A stretch of DNA of 8,020 nt, from assembly GCA_937906285.1 (NCBI GenBank), contig CALCWL010000553.1, positions 1 to 8,020 on the forward strand. The letters run 5' to 3'. This document shows, piece after piece, positions 1-5,778 of this stretch (position 1 is the stretch's first letter; each line of letters begins with the position of its first letter). The position numbers and the translations under genes were made by a program. The notes beneath the pieces were generated by a model. That model was not told the DNA's origin. It saw nothing but the letters and a program-made list of their open reading frames with translations, and ran no database searches. Source of the DNA: an uncultured Rhodanobacter sp. (GTDB lineage: Bacteria; Pseudomonadota; Gammaproteobacteria; Xanthomonadales; Rhodanobacteraceae).

Positions 1-1507
1 CCGCCGGGGTCTGCATGGCGTCGGCCTGGCTCTCGCTGACGAAGCGCAGGCGGATCGTCTCGCCCAGCGCCTGGCTGATGCGGTCCTCCATCTGGCTGAC
101 CATGGGCTCCACCGCCATGCCCATGTGTGCCGGCTGCAACGCCAGCACCAGGGTCTGGCCGTCGCGCTCGCGCAGCACTGCGTTCTGCGCCACCACGCTG
201 AACGGCCCGCGCAATTCGGCCCGTTCAATGAGCGCCTCCCAGTCCGGTCGGCCACTCGCGTCGCGGGCGATCGCTGCTGGCGCCGGGGCCTCCGCAGCGG
301 GCACGCGCGGTGCCGGCGCGGGTGGCGCGGGGGCGCGGATACTCGCCGATGGTGGCGAGGGTGCGCGCGCGGACACCTGGCCCGACGCCGCGCGTGGCGT
401 CGCACGCGCGGCCGGTGGTTCGTCACCGGGGCGGAACGCCAGCATGCGCAGCAAGGCCATCTCGAAACCGGTGCGGGCGTCGGGCGCCAGCATGAGGTCG
501 CGCCGGCCCGTCACCGCAATCTGGTAGTACAGCTGCACGTCTTCCGGCGTGATGCGCGTCGCGAGGTCGGCCAGCGCGCCGTCGGCGTCATCCGCTTCCG
601 GGCGGTAGCCGGGAATCAACTGGATCAGCTGCAGGCGGTGCAGCAGGCCGGCGATGTCGTCGAGCACGCCGCCGAAGTCGGGCGAATAGGAGGCGATCTG
701 CGTGCATTCGACCATCAGCCGTTCACCATCGCCCGCAGCCAGCGCATCGAGCACGCCCAGCACCTGCCCGCGCGCCACGCTGCCCAGCATGGTGCGAACG
801 TCGTCGGCATGCAGCGCGCCGCCGCCATAGGCGATGGCCTGATCGAGCAGCGATAGGCCATCGCGCAGCGAACCGTCGGCGGCGCGCGCCAGCTCGCCGA
901 TCGCGCTGTCCTCGTAGCTGATGTTCTCGGCGCCCAGGATGTGCCGCATCTGGCCGGAGATCTGTTCCGGCAGCAAGCGCTTGAGGTTGAACTTCAGGCA
1001 GCGCGACAACACCGTCACCGGCAGCTTCTGCGGATCGGTGGTGGCGAGCAGGAACTTCACGTGCGGCGGCGGTTCCTCCAGCGTCTTCAGGAGGGCGTTG
1101 AACGCGCTCTTGGAGAGCATGTGCACCTCGTCGACCAGGTACACCTTGAAGCGGCCGCGCGATGGTGCGTACTGCGCGTTCTCGATTACCTCGCGCACGT
1201 CGTCGACACCGGTGTTGCTGGCCGCGTCGATCTCTAGCAGGTCGACGAAGCGACCTTCGTCCACCGCCGTGCACACCGAGCACTCGCCGCACGGATCGGC
1301 CGACTGCCCACGCTCGCAGTTCAGCGACTTGGCGAAGATGCGCGCGATGGTGGTCTTGCCGACGCCACGCGTGCCGGTGAACAGGTAGGCGTGGTGCATG
1401 CGCCCGGTATCGAGCGCGTTGGTGAGTGCGCGCACCACGTGTTCCTGCCCCACCAGCTCGGAGAACTTGCGCGGGCGCCACTTGCGGGCGAGTACCTGAT
1501 AGGACAT
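1..1507 (-). CDS. dnaX: DNA polymerase III clamp loader subunit tau/gamma (partial, 3' end outside window)
   Basis: ATPase subunit of the cytoplasmic clamp loader, which opens the beta sliding clamp, loads it on primed DNA and ties polymerase cores together. The reading frame starts at the ATG at 1507 (MSYQVLARKWRPRKF, the classic DnaX N-terminus) and stays open for 502 codons to the window edge. Visible parts: Walker A GTRGVGKT at residues 45-52; a zinc-binding module with C64, C73, C76 and C79; Walker B-like DEVH at 126-129; the LEEPPPH segment near 143-149; the SRC arginine-finger motif at 168-170; the clamp-loader lid and collar domains to about residue 360; a Pro/Ala-rich linker at about 363-417; and the start of the C-terminal tau domain. 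E. coli tau has 643 residues; here the linker is short and probably only the last few dozen residues are missing. It lies downstream of ffs, with a 74-nt gap. The ribosome binding site is weak (GGCAG). Confidence 0.97.
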   Translation of the reverse strand, partial: MSYQVLARKWRPRKFSELVGQEHVVRALTNALDTGRMHHAYLFTGTRGVGKTTIARIFAKSLNCERGQSADPCGECSVCTAVDEGRFVDLLEIDAASNTGVDDVREVIENAQYAPSRGRFKVYLVDEVHMLSKSAFNALLKTLEEPPPHVKFLLATTDPQKLPVTVLSRCLKFNLKRLLPEQISGQMRHILGAENISYEDSAIGELARAADGSLRDGLSLLDQAIAYGGGALHADDVRTMLGSVARGQVLGVLDALAAGDGERLMVECTQIASYSPDFGGVLDDIAGLLHRLQLIQLIPGYRPEADDADGALADLATRITPEDVQLYYQIAVTGRRDLMLAPDARTGFEMALLRMLAFRPGDEPPAARATPRAASGQVSARAPSPPSASIRAPAPPAPAPRVPAAEAPAPAAIARDASGRPDWEALIERAELRGPFSVVAQNAVLRERDGQTLVLALQPAHMGMAVEPMVSQMEDRISQALGETIRLRFVSESQADAMQTPA

Positions 1508-1533
1508 GACTGCCAACGTGGGGACAAAGCTCG

Positions 1534-1562
1534 ATTGTGCCAAGTCGGCGCACGCAAGTCAG
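1534..1562 (-). promoter_or_regulatory. possible dnaX promoter
   Basis: On the minus strand, CTGACT (1562-1557) and CACAAT (1539-1534) each match four of six bases of the sigma-70 -35 and -10 consensus and are separated by 17 bp. Transcription would begin near 1527, about 20 nt before the dnaX ATG. The match is modest, so dnaX may also, or only, be transcribed by read-through from ffs. Confidence 0.3.
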
Positions 1563-1581
1563 CAAACGTCCGGCCCGAAAT

Positions 1582-1694
1582 GGTGGCGGCCCCGCCAGCC
1601 ACACCCCGGCACCCGAGTCATTCGCTACCGTTGCTTCCTTCCGGACCTGGCGGAGTTTGCGAACTATCGTCGCGGGGGGACCGACGGGGCCACC
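1582..1694 (-). ncRNA. ffs: 4.5S RNA, signal recognition particle RNA
   Basis: RNA component of the bacterial signal recognition particle. It binds Ffh and the receptor FtsY and targets nascent inner-membrane proteins to the Sec translocon. The diagnostic Ffh-binding apical hairpin is present at 1647-1630 (minus): GGTCCGGAAGGAAGCAAC, with the GGAA tetraloop and flanking internal loops. Downstream, GTGCCGGGGTGTGGCTGGC matches the 3' arm of E. coli 4.5S RNA. The ends pair: 5' GGTGGCCCCG (1694-1685) with 3' CGGGGCCGCCACC (1594-1582), closing a long hairpin of about 113 nt, close to the 114-nt E. coli RNA. The ends are placed from this pairing and could be off by a few bases. It lies between tRNA-Ser and dnaX on the same strand. 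No strong promoter or U-tract terminator is obvious, so co-transcription with processing is possible. Confidence 0.95.
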
Positions 1695-1703
1695 ATGGAC
1701 GTC

Positions 1704-1717
1704 AAGCGATTACGCTT
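1704..1717 (-). repeat. short inverted repeat just upstream of ffs
   Basis: The arms AAGCG (1704-1708) and CGCTT (1713-1717) flank a 4-nt ATTA loop, about 10 nt upstream of the 4.5S RNA 5' end. In a tRNA-ffs precursor this would be a small hairpin at the processing region. It could equally be an operator or chance. Confidence 0.35.
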
Positions 1718-1745
1718 GTTGCTGTGTTGTTGCTGTTGCTGTTGC
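1716..1745 (-). repeat. imperfect CAA/CAG (CAACAG) tandem tract
   Basis: The minus strand reads GCAACAGCAACAGCAACA followed by further CA-rich triplets, an imperfect tandem array of the hexamer CAACAG. It lies between the tRNA-Ser 3' end and the 5' end of ffs. It contains almost no G-C pairing potential of its own, in contrast to the highly structured RNAs on either side. It does not appear to encode a protein. Confidence 0.7.
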
Positions 1746-1779
1746 GCCAGCTTCATGCCGTCGCAGTTTGTTCAGAAAC

Positions 1780-1872
1780 TGGCGGAGAGGGCGGGATTCG
1801 AACCCGCGATACGGGGATAAGCCGTATACACACTTTCCAGGCGTGCTCCTTCAACCACTCGGACACCTCTCC
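1780..1872 (-). tRNA. tRNA-Ser, anticodon GGA
   Basis: Decodes the serine codons UCC and UCU. The minus strand begins GGAGAGGTGTCCGAGTGG and shows a 7-bp acceptor stem, GGAGAGG (1872-1866) with CCTCTCC (1790-1784). A G discriminator base (G73 type, as in serine tRNAs) follows, then an encoded CCA end (1782-1780). The anticodon loop CTGGAAA carries GGA at 1838-1836. A long variable arm (TATACGGCTTATCCCCGTA) identifies a class II serine tRNA. The T arm has the canonical GGTTCGAATCC. The sequence is close to E. coli tRNA-Ser(GGA). It lies upstream of ffs on the same strand. Confidence 0.97.
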
Positions 1873-1886
1873 ACTTTTCGAAGCAA

Positions 1887-1919
1887 CCCGGCAAGGACGC
1901 CCGGATCTTCCTTGCGGGG
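1887..1919 (-). terminator. inverted repeat between the hydrolase gene and tRNA-Ser, possible terminator
   Basis: GCAAGGA (1891-1897) and TCCTTGC (1909-1915) form a perfect 7-bp stem around an 11-nt loop. One mismatch and three further C-G pairs (1887-1889 with 1917-1919) extend it. It sits about 70 nt past the hydrolase stop codon and 15 nt before the tRNA 5' end. No U-tract follows directly, so intrinsic termination is uncertain. The rest of the 116-bp gap (1873-1988) shows no gene and no convincing tRNA promoter. Confidence 0.3.
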
Positions 1920-1988
1920 CATCCCGCCCGACAAAGAAGCGGAAGGATAGCCGCAGGCCCGGATGCAGGCAAGCAAATCGAACTGGAA

Positions 1989-2747
1989 TCAGCCGGCGTC
2001 GACGCGCGGCGCAGCCGGCGCCTGCAACGCGACGCGTTGCCCCGGCGTGGCGATGCGGAAACCTCGTGCCGTCAGCGCATCGCCATCGGCCGCGCTGCCG
2101 TAATGATAGAGAAGCAGTTGCCGCTGCAGTGCCTCGGGGTATTCCCGCGCGATGTCGTCGACGCCGGTGTGCGACGGGTTGCCGACCAGACTGCAATCGT
2201 GGGCGACCAGCGCCGCGCCGCCGGCGTGCCGCGCCAGTACTTCCGGGATCGGCCGGGTATCGCCGGTGTAGACGAAACTGCCATCCAGCGCCAGGCCGTA
2301 CGAGGTGCCCGGCACGTGATGACGGGTGGCGAACACGTCGAACCAGCAGTCATCCAGCCAGAAGCCGCGGCTGCACGGCACCAGCTGGAACGCTTCCCAG
2401 AAGTTGGCTCCGCCTTCGGCCAGCGCGCCGGGATAGTCGGCCACCCGCGTCTGCAGCCATGGCACCAGCGCGGCGTGGCTGAACAGGCGCATCCGCCCAC
2501 GCCGCGCGGGATCGAACCAGAGCCGGATGAACAACTGTTCCAGCTCCGCAACATGGTCCATGTGGGTGTGCGTGATGAACACTGCGTCCGGCAGCGCGCC
2601 GTAGCTTGCCGTGTAGCGGTCGAGCGTGCCCGGTCCGCAGTCGATCAGCAGCACGGGCTTGCCCGCGCGCTCGAGGACGGCGGCAGAGGCGCCCAGATCC
2701 GTCGCATGCGCCGCGCCCACGCCGAGAAAGTGCAGATGCCAGTTCAT
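1989..2747 (-). CDS. metallo-beta-lactamase-fold hydrolase, RNase Z/phosphodiesterase-like, substrate unknown
   Basis: A 252-residue, probably cytoplasmic protein without a signal peptide. It has the signatures of the metallo-beta-lactamase superfamily. The metal-binding HTHMDH motif is at residues 60-65, preceded by the LLIDCGPG strand-turn at 33-40. Further candidate ligands follow in order: the H143-H144 pair, GDT at 162-164, HDCS at 183-186 (the position of HEAT in RNase Z), H193 in SHTG, and H215 in the terminal HYG motif. This order is typical of the branch holding RNase Z, PhnP and related phosphodiesterases, but the RNase Z tRNA-binding exosite arm is not apparent. The ATG overlaps the kdkA stop as ATGA (2747-2744), indicating an operon and translational coupling. 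That suggests, without proving, a role linked to lipopolysaccharide or phosphate-ester metabolism. Fold confidence is high; function is unknown. Confidence 0.9.
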   Translation of the reverse strand: MNWHLHFLGVGAAHATDLGASAAVLERAGKPVLLIDCGPGTLDRYTASYGALPDAVFITHTHMDHVAELEQLFIRLWFDPARRGRMRLFSHAALVPWLQTRVADYPGALAEGGANFWEAFQLVPCSRGFWLDDCWFDVFATRHHVPGTSYGLALDGSFVYTGDTRPIPEVLARHAGGAALVAHDCSLVGNPSHTGVDDIAREYPEALQRQLLLYHYGSAADGDALTARGFRIATPGQRVALQAPAAPRVDAG

Positions 2748-3472
2748 GCCGTCAGCGCGTGCTCGTGACCATGCAGCAGAGGCTGCCAGATTTCATGCTC
2801 GAACGCCTGCTCGCCGGCCGCAGCGGCACCGAGCTTGAGCAACGACCTGCGCAGACGCCGCAGATTCGCCAGGCGCCAGCCCGCGGCGGGCGCACGTTGG
2901 CGACCGCGGTCGAAGTCGATCAGATGCAGGCCGGCAGGCGAGACCAGGACGTTGTGCGCGTTCAGGTCGGCATGCCAGATGCCGGCCCGATGGAAACGCC
3001 CGACGACCCCGCCGACCTCCGCCGCAAGTTCGACGTCGAGGTCACCGCCGGCCAGGCAGTCGGCGAGCGTCCGCGCGCCGGCGATGCGATGCGTGATGAG
3101 GTCGGCCCGATACAGCAGACCTTGGCGGCGGTAGCGCGCAGCCACCGCGCGTGGCCCGGGCAAACCCAGCCGCGCGATCTCGACCAGCAGCCGGAACTCC
3201 CTGAAGGGCCGGCTGCGCTGCGCCCCCAGCCACAGATAGCGATCGCCCAGCAACGCCTGTACCAGACCGCCGCGACGATAGTGACGCAGTACGCACTCGC
3301 CGAGCGGGCTGGCGATGATCGCCACGCCGCCCCGCCCGCCAGCCTGCGTGCGCAAGGCACCACGTTCGCGCCAGTATTCCGGCGCAAACCAGTCATTGTC
3401 GACTTGTGACGACACGGCGACGTCACACAGAATCGCGCCGCGGGCGTCTTGCTGGATGCGTTCGGGCATCAT
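2744..3472 (-). CDS. kdkA: 3-deoxy-D-manno-octulosonic acid (Kdo) kinase
   Basis: Inner-core lipopolysaccharide kinase. In Haemophilus, KdkA uses ATP to phosphorylate the single Kdo on lipid IVA at the 4-position, on the cytoplasmic face of the inner membrane. The 242-residue length fits the family. The protein-kinase-like catalytic loop is HADLNAHN at residues 167-174, with D169 the presumed catalytic base and N174 a metal ligand. The DFD motif at 186-188 replaces the kinase DFG. The N-terminal lobe carries VLRHYRRGG (61-69) and FREFRLL (90-96), as in KdkA and related LPS kinases. Two adjacent in-frame ATGs exist, at 3472 and 3469; AAGG at 3480-3477 lies 4 and 7 nt away, so 3469 is also credible. 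An upstream ATG at 3559 is rejected because it would overlap the divergent gene. It overlaps the downstream hydrolase gene by 4 nt and is divergent from the heptosyltransferase gene. Confidence 0.9.
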   Translation of the reverse strand: MMPERIQQDARGAILCDVAVSSQVDNDWFAPEYWRERGALRTQAGGRGGVAIIASPLGECVLRHYRRGGLVQALLGDRYLWLGAQRSRPFREFRLLVEIARLGLPGPRAVAARYRRQGLLYRADLITHRIAGARTLADCLAGGDLDVELAAEVGGVVGRFHRAGIWHADLNAHNVLVSPAGLHLIDFDRGRQRAPAAGWRLANLRRLRRSLLKLGAAAAGEQAFEHEIWQPLLHGHEHALTA

Positions 3473-3549
3473 GATGCCTTGTGACCGGACGCCGATTCTA
3501 ACCCACGAGCCTGGCCAGTCTTCCGCCGGCACGGCCAACGACCCTTGCG
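3473..3549. promoter_or_regulatory. short divergent intergenic region between kdkA and the heptosyltransferase gene
   Basis: These 77 bp must supply transcription starts in both directions if the two genes are not read from elsewhere. I see the kdkA ribosome binding site (AAGG, minus, 3480-3477). No convincing -35/-10 pair is visible on either strand and no good Shine-Dalgarno precedes the plus-strand gene. Confidence 0.4.
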
Positions 3550-4593
3550 ATGAATGCACCTTCCTCGATCTGCCTGCTGCGCACCTCCGCCATCGGCGAC
3601 GTCACCCACGTGGTGCCGCTGGTGCGCACCCTGCAACAGGCGTGGCCGCAGACCGCGCTGACATGGATCGTCGGCAAGCTCGAACGCAAGCTGGTGGGTG
3701 ACCTGCCCGGCGTGGAGTTCGTCACCTTCGACAAGGCCGCTGGCTGGGCCGGTTTGCGCGCGGTGCGCGCAGCCCTGCAGGGGCAGCGCTTCGACGCCCT
3801 GCTGCAGATGCAGGTGGCGATGCGTTCGAACCTGCTGAGCCTGGCCGTGAAAGCGGATCGTCGCATCGGCTACGACCGCGCCCGCGCGAAAGACCTGCAC
3901 GGCCTCGTGGTCAACGAACGCATCCCCGCGCGCAGCGGCGAACACGTGCTCGACGCGATCGGCAGCTTCTGCGAGCCACTGGGCCTGAAGCAGACGCGGG
4001 TGCGCTGGGACATCCCGATCCCCGACGAGGCGCATGCCTGGGCCGCCGCGCAACTGCCGGGGGACACACCCACCCTGCTGGTCAGCCCCGCCTCAAGCCA
4101 CGTCCTGCGCAACTGGCGGCCCGAGCGCTACGCTGCGGTGATGGACCACGCCGCTGCCCGCGGCTGGCGAGTGGTGCTGATCGGTGGACCGTCCGCATCG
4201 GAACGGGCCGTGGCCGACGCCGTGCTGGCCGCCTGCCGACGCACGCCGTTCGACCTCACCGGCAAGGACACGCTGAAGAAACTGATGGCCATGTTCGTGC
4301 GCGCGCAATTGCTGCTTGGCCCCGACTCGGGCCCGATGCACATGGCCAACAGCGTGGGCATGCGCGTGATCGGCCTGCATGCCGCCAGCAACCCGGACCG
4401 CTCTGGCCCCTACTCCGACCGCCGCTGGTGCGTGAACAGATACGACGAGGCTTCGCGCAAGTACCTGGGTCGGCCGGCGACGGAGATCCCGTGGGGCAGC
4501 AAGATCGAACGGCCCGGCGTGATGGACCTGGTCGACGTGGATGCGGTGATCGACCGTTACGAGGCGGCCGCGCGCGACCTGGACCTCACCTGA
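3550..4593 (+). CDS. opsX: GT9-family lipopolysaccharide heptosyltransferase, probably heptosyltransferase I (OpsX type)
   Basis: Transfers L-glycero-D-manno-heptose from ADP-heptose to the lipopolysaccharide inner core at the cytoplasmic membrane face. The 347 residues show the GT9 layout. The N-terminal acceptor domain starts with LLRTSAIGDVTH (9-20), in which D17 is the expected catalytic aspartate. The C-terminal ADP-heptose domain has LLVSPASS (176-183), VVLIGGPS (208-215), FDLTGKDTL (234-242) and the nucleotide-sugar motif GPDSGPMHMA (257-266), followed by SGPYSDR (285-291). The RTSAIGD start and the divergent kdkA point to the OpsX type, which adds heptose to phosphorylated Kdo, rather than WaaF or WaaQ. 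The exact acceptor is inferred. The ATG at 3550 is right for the family, since the core motif begins about ten residues later, but it lacks a clear Shine-Dalgarno. The stop lies 19 bp from the convergent regulator gene. Confidence 0.88.
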   Translation: MNAPSSICLLRTSAIGDVTHVVPLVRTLQQAWPQTALTWIVGKLERKLVGDLPGVEFVTFDKAAGWAGLRAVRAALQGQRFDALLQMQVAMRSNLLSLAVKADRRIGYDRARAKDLHGLVVNERIPARSGEHVLDAIGSFCEPLGLKQTRVRWDIPIPDEAHAWAAAQLPGDTPTLLVSPASSHVLRNWRPERYAAVMDHAAARGWRVVLIGGPSASERAVADAVLAACRRTPFDLTGKDTLKKLMAMFVRAQLLLGPDSGPMHMANSVGMRVIGLHAASNPDRSGPYSDRRWCVNRYDEASRKYLGRPATEIPWGSKIERPGVMDLVDVDAVIDRYEAAARDLDLT

Positions 4594-4612
4594 TCTTCAG
4601 GGCACCGGCGCG

Positions 4613-5542
4613 TCAGCCCTTGCCGCTGCGCACGCGCAAGCCCGGTCGCTGGCGTGCCAGCTTGCGCAGCAGGTCGGCGAAGGCATGCAGGTCGTCATGC
4701 CAGGGCGAGGCATCGCGCCAGTACAGCGCGATTTCGCGGCCACCGGCCGCCCCCTTGAGCCGCGCCAGCACGATCCCAGGCATCGAGGCGAGTCGCTCGT
4801 GCGCCAGCGCCGGTACCAGGGCATAACCTCCGCGCAGGCTGACCAGCGCGGCGAGGCTTTCCAGGCTGACGTCCTGCACGTGGCCGCGCTCACTCCCATC
4901 GAGCCCGTCCGCATGGCTTTCCGCCATCAGGATCGCCTCTCCCTGGTCCAGTTGCTCCGGCGCGATGGATGCTCGGCTGGCAAGCGGATGGTCGGCGCGC
5001 AGCATCAGCTCCCACGGCTCGAAGAACAGCGCCCGCGAAGCGATCCCGCTGACGGTCGATGTCGAAGGGGCGAGCACTGCGTCCAGTTCGCCCTCGTGCA
5101 ACCTGCGCAACAAACCGCGCGGCTTGCCCTCGGAAATGCCCAGCCGGGCGCCGGGGAAATGCTGTGGAAACGGCGCGATGAGGTGCGGCAACAGATAAGG
5201 CCCCAACGACGCCGGCAAGCCCAGCCGCAGCGCGCCGCCGAACGCCGCCTCGCCGGCACGGGCGACCTGCTGCAGGTGTTCGGCCGCCACCAGCACCGCA
5301 TCGATCTGCTGCAGCAGGCGCTGGCCGCCGGCAGTCGCCACCACCCGTCGCCCGCCACGCTCGAACAGCGGCGCGCCGAGCGCCTGCTCCACCTTCTGCA
5401 CCTGGTGCGACAAGCCGGACGGACTGATGTGCATCGCCCGCGCGGCGCTGTTGAAACTGCCGTGCCGATGCACCGCCTGCACCAGCGCGAGGTCGCGCAG
5501 CGAGACGGCGGCGAGATGGGTCGAAATCATCGAACGCTGCAT
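4613..5542 (-). CDS. LysR-family transcriptional regulator, OxyR-like but without cysteines
   Basis: A DNA-binding regulator of 309 residues, the normal family length. The N-terminal winged helix-turn-helix spans about residues 14-73 (SLRDLALVQAVHRHGSFNSA, then HISPSGLSHQVQKVEQALG and PLFERGGRRV). A linker helix follows, then a two-lobed effector domain (about 103-297). The effector domain resembles OxyR: LGLPASLGPYLLPHLIAPF (107-125), LHEGELDAVLAP (148-159), DVSLESLAALVSLRGGYALV (224-243). At the position of OxyR C199 (GHC), this protein reads SHA (A211), and the whole protein has no cysteine, so disulfide redox sensing is excluded. The gene is divergent from acnA, a natural candidate target. 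A second in-frame ATG lies at 5530; both starts have weak ribosome binding sites. The effector is unknown. Confidence 0.93.
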   Translation of the reverse strand: MQRSMISTHLAAVSLRDLALVQAVHRHGSFNSAARAMHISPSGLSHQVQKVEQALGAPLFERGGRRVVATAGGQRLLQQIDAVLVAAEHLQQVARAGEAAFGGALRLGLPASLGPYLLPHLIAPFPQHFPGARLGISEGKPRGLLRRLHEGELDAVLAPSTSTVSGIASRALFFEPWELMLRADHPLASRASIAPEQLDQGEAILMAESHADGLDGSERGHVQDVSLESLAALVSLRGGYALVPALAHERLASMPGIVLARLKGAAGGREIALYWRDASPWHDDLHAFADLLRKLARQRPGLRVRSGKG

Positions 5543-5605
5543 GTCGTCAAAGGCGTTTGTCTGTGATGGTCAAGGCGGGCATCCTGTAGGCACCGCGTGA
5601 TTCCC

Positions 5606-5622
5606 CACCCGGGCGCCGGGTG
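5606..5622. promoter_or_regulatory. perfect inverted repeat, candidate operator in the regulator/acnA intergenic region
   Basis: CACCCGG (5606-5612) and CCGGGTG (5616-5622) are perfect 7-bp arms around a 3-bp centre. The site lies 64 bp upstream of the LysR-family gene and about 75 bp upstream of the likely acnA -10 box. LysR-type proteins often bind dyads in such divergent regions and repress their own gene. The dyad is seen directly; binding is inferred. A weak minus-strand -10-like TAGACT at 5629-5624 adjoins it. Confidence 0.45.
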
Positions 5623-5697
5623 CAGTCTAACCGGCGCAGCAGCCCGTCACGCGCCGACACGCCCGGGTTCCTCGACGCCGACATGCAGCGTTTGAGC

Positions 5698-5703
5698 GAT
5701 AAT
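5698..5703 (+). promoter_or_regulatory. probable -10 box of the acnA promoter
   Basis: GATAAT matches five of six bases of the sigma-70 -10 consensus and is the best such site in the intergenic region. The -35 is poor: TCGACG (5672-5677) is 20 bp away and CCGACA (5678-5683) only 14 bp away. This hints that an activator may be needed. Transcription would start near 5710, giving a leader of about 75 nt. Confidence 0.5.
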
Positions 5704-5704
5704 T

Positions 5705-5730
5705 CCCCTTTTGGCGGGGCCGGCCGCGCC
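5705..5730 (+). repeat. GC-rich dyads at the start of the acnA leader
   Basis: CCCC (5705-5708) can pair with GGGG (5716-5719) around TTTTGGC. Alternatively GGCG (5713-5716) can pair with CGCC (5727-5730) enclosing the GGCCGGCC palindrome (5718-5725). These overlap the expected transcription start and early leader. They could be a leader hairpin or simply GC-rich sequence. Confidence 0.3.
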
Positions 5731-5773
5731 GTTTCCGCATGCTTGCCAGTCGTCCCAGCCGCAGGATTCAGCC

Positions 5774-5778
5774 AGGAG
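5774..5778 (+). promoter_or_regulatory. acnA ribosome binding site
   Basis: AGGAG lies 7 nt before the ATG at 5786, the strongest Shine-Dalgarno in the window. It fixes the aconitase start. Confidence 0.85.

Noticed and set aside
723..1604. A 293-codon minus-strand frame overlapping ffs and dnaX
   Set aside because: It is out of frame with DnaX, starts inside the 4.5S RNA and has no recognisable motif. The true DnaX frame has no stop because it leaves the window.
1780..1872. tRNA-Ser as an integration site for a mobile element
   Set aside because: No integrase, direct repeat of the tRNA 3' end or foreign-looking DNA is seen on either side; housekeeping genes flank it.
1391..2482. A 363-codon plus-strand frame
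   Set aside because: It crosses dnaX, ffs, tRNA-Ser and the hydrolase gene in antisense, and its Arg/Pro-rich translation matches no family.
2037..3409. Long plus-strand frames opposite the hydrolase and kdkA genes
   Set aside because: They are antisense shadows. The minus-strand frames carry the metallo-beta-lactamase and kinase motifs and the ATGA overlap.
3473..3559. N-terminal extension of KdkA to the ATG at 3559
   Set aside because: It would overlap the start of the divergent heptosyltransferase gene, and the ATG pair at 3472/3469 has a ribosome binding site.
4589..4601. CCTGA-TCT-TCAGG dyad between the convergent genes, as a bidirectional terminator
   Set aside because: The stem is only 5 bp, overlaps the heptosyltransferase stop codon and has no T-tract on either strand, so chance is likely.
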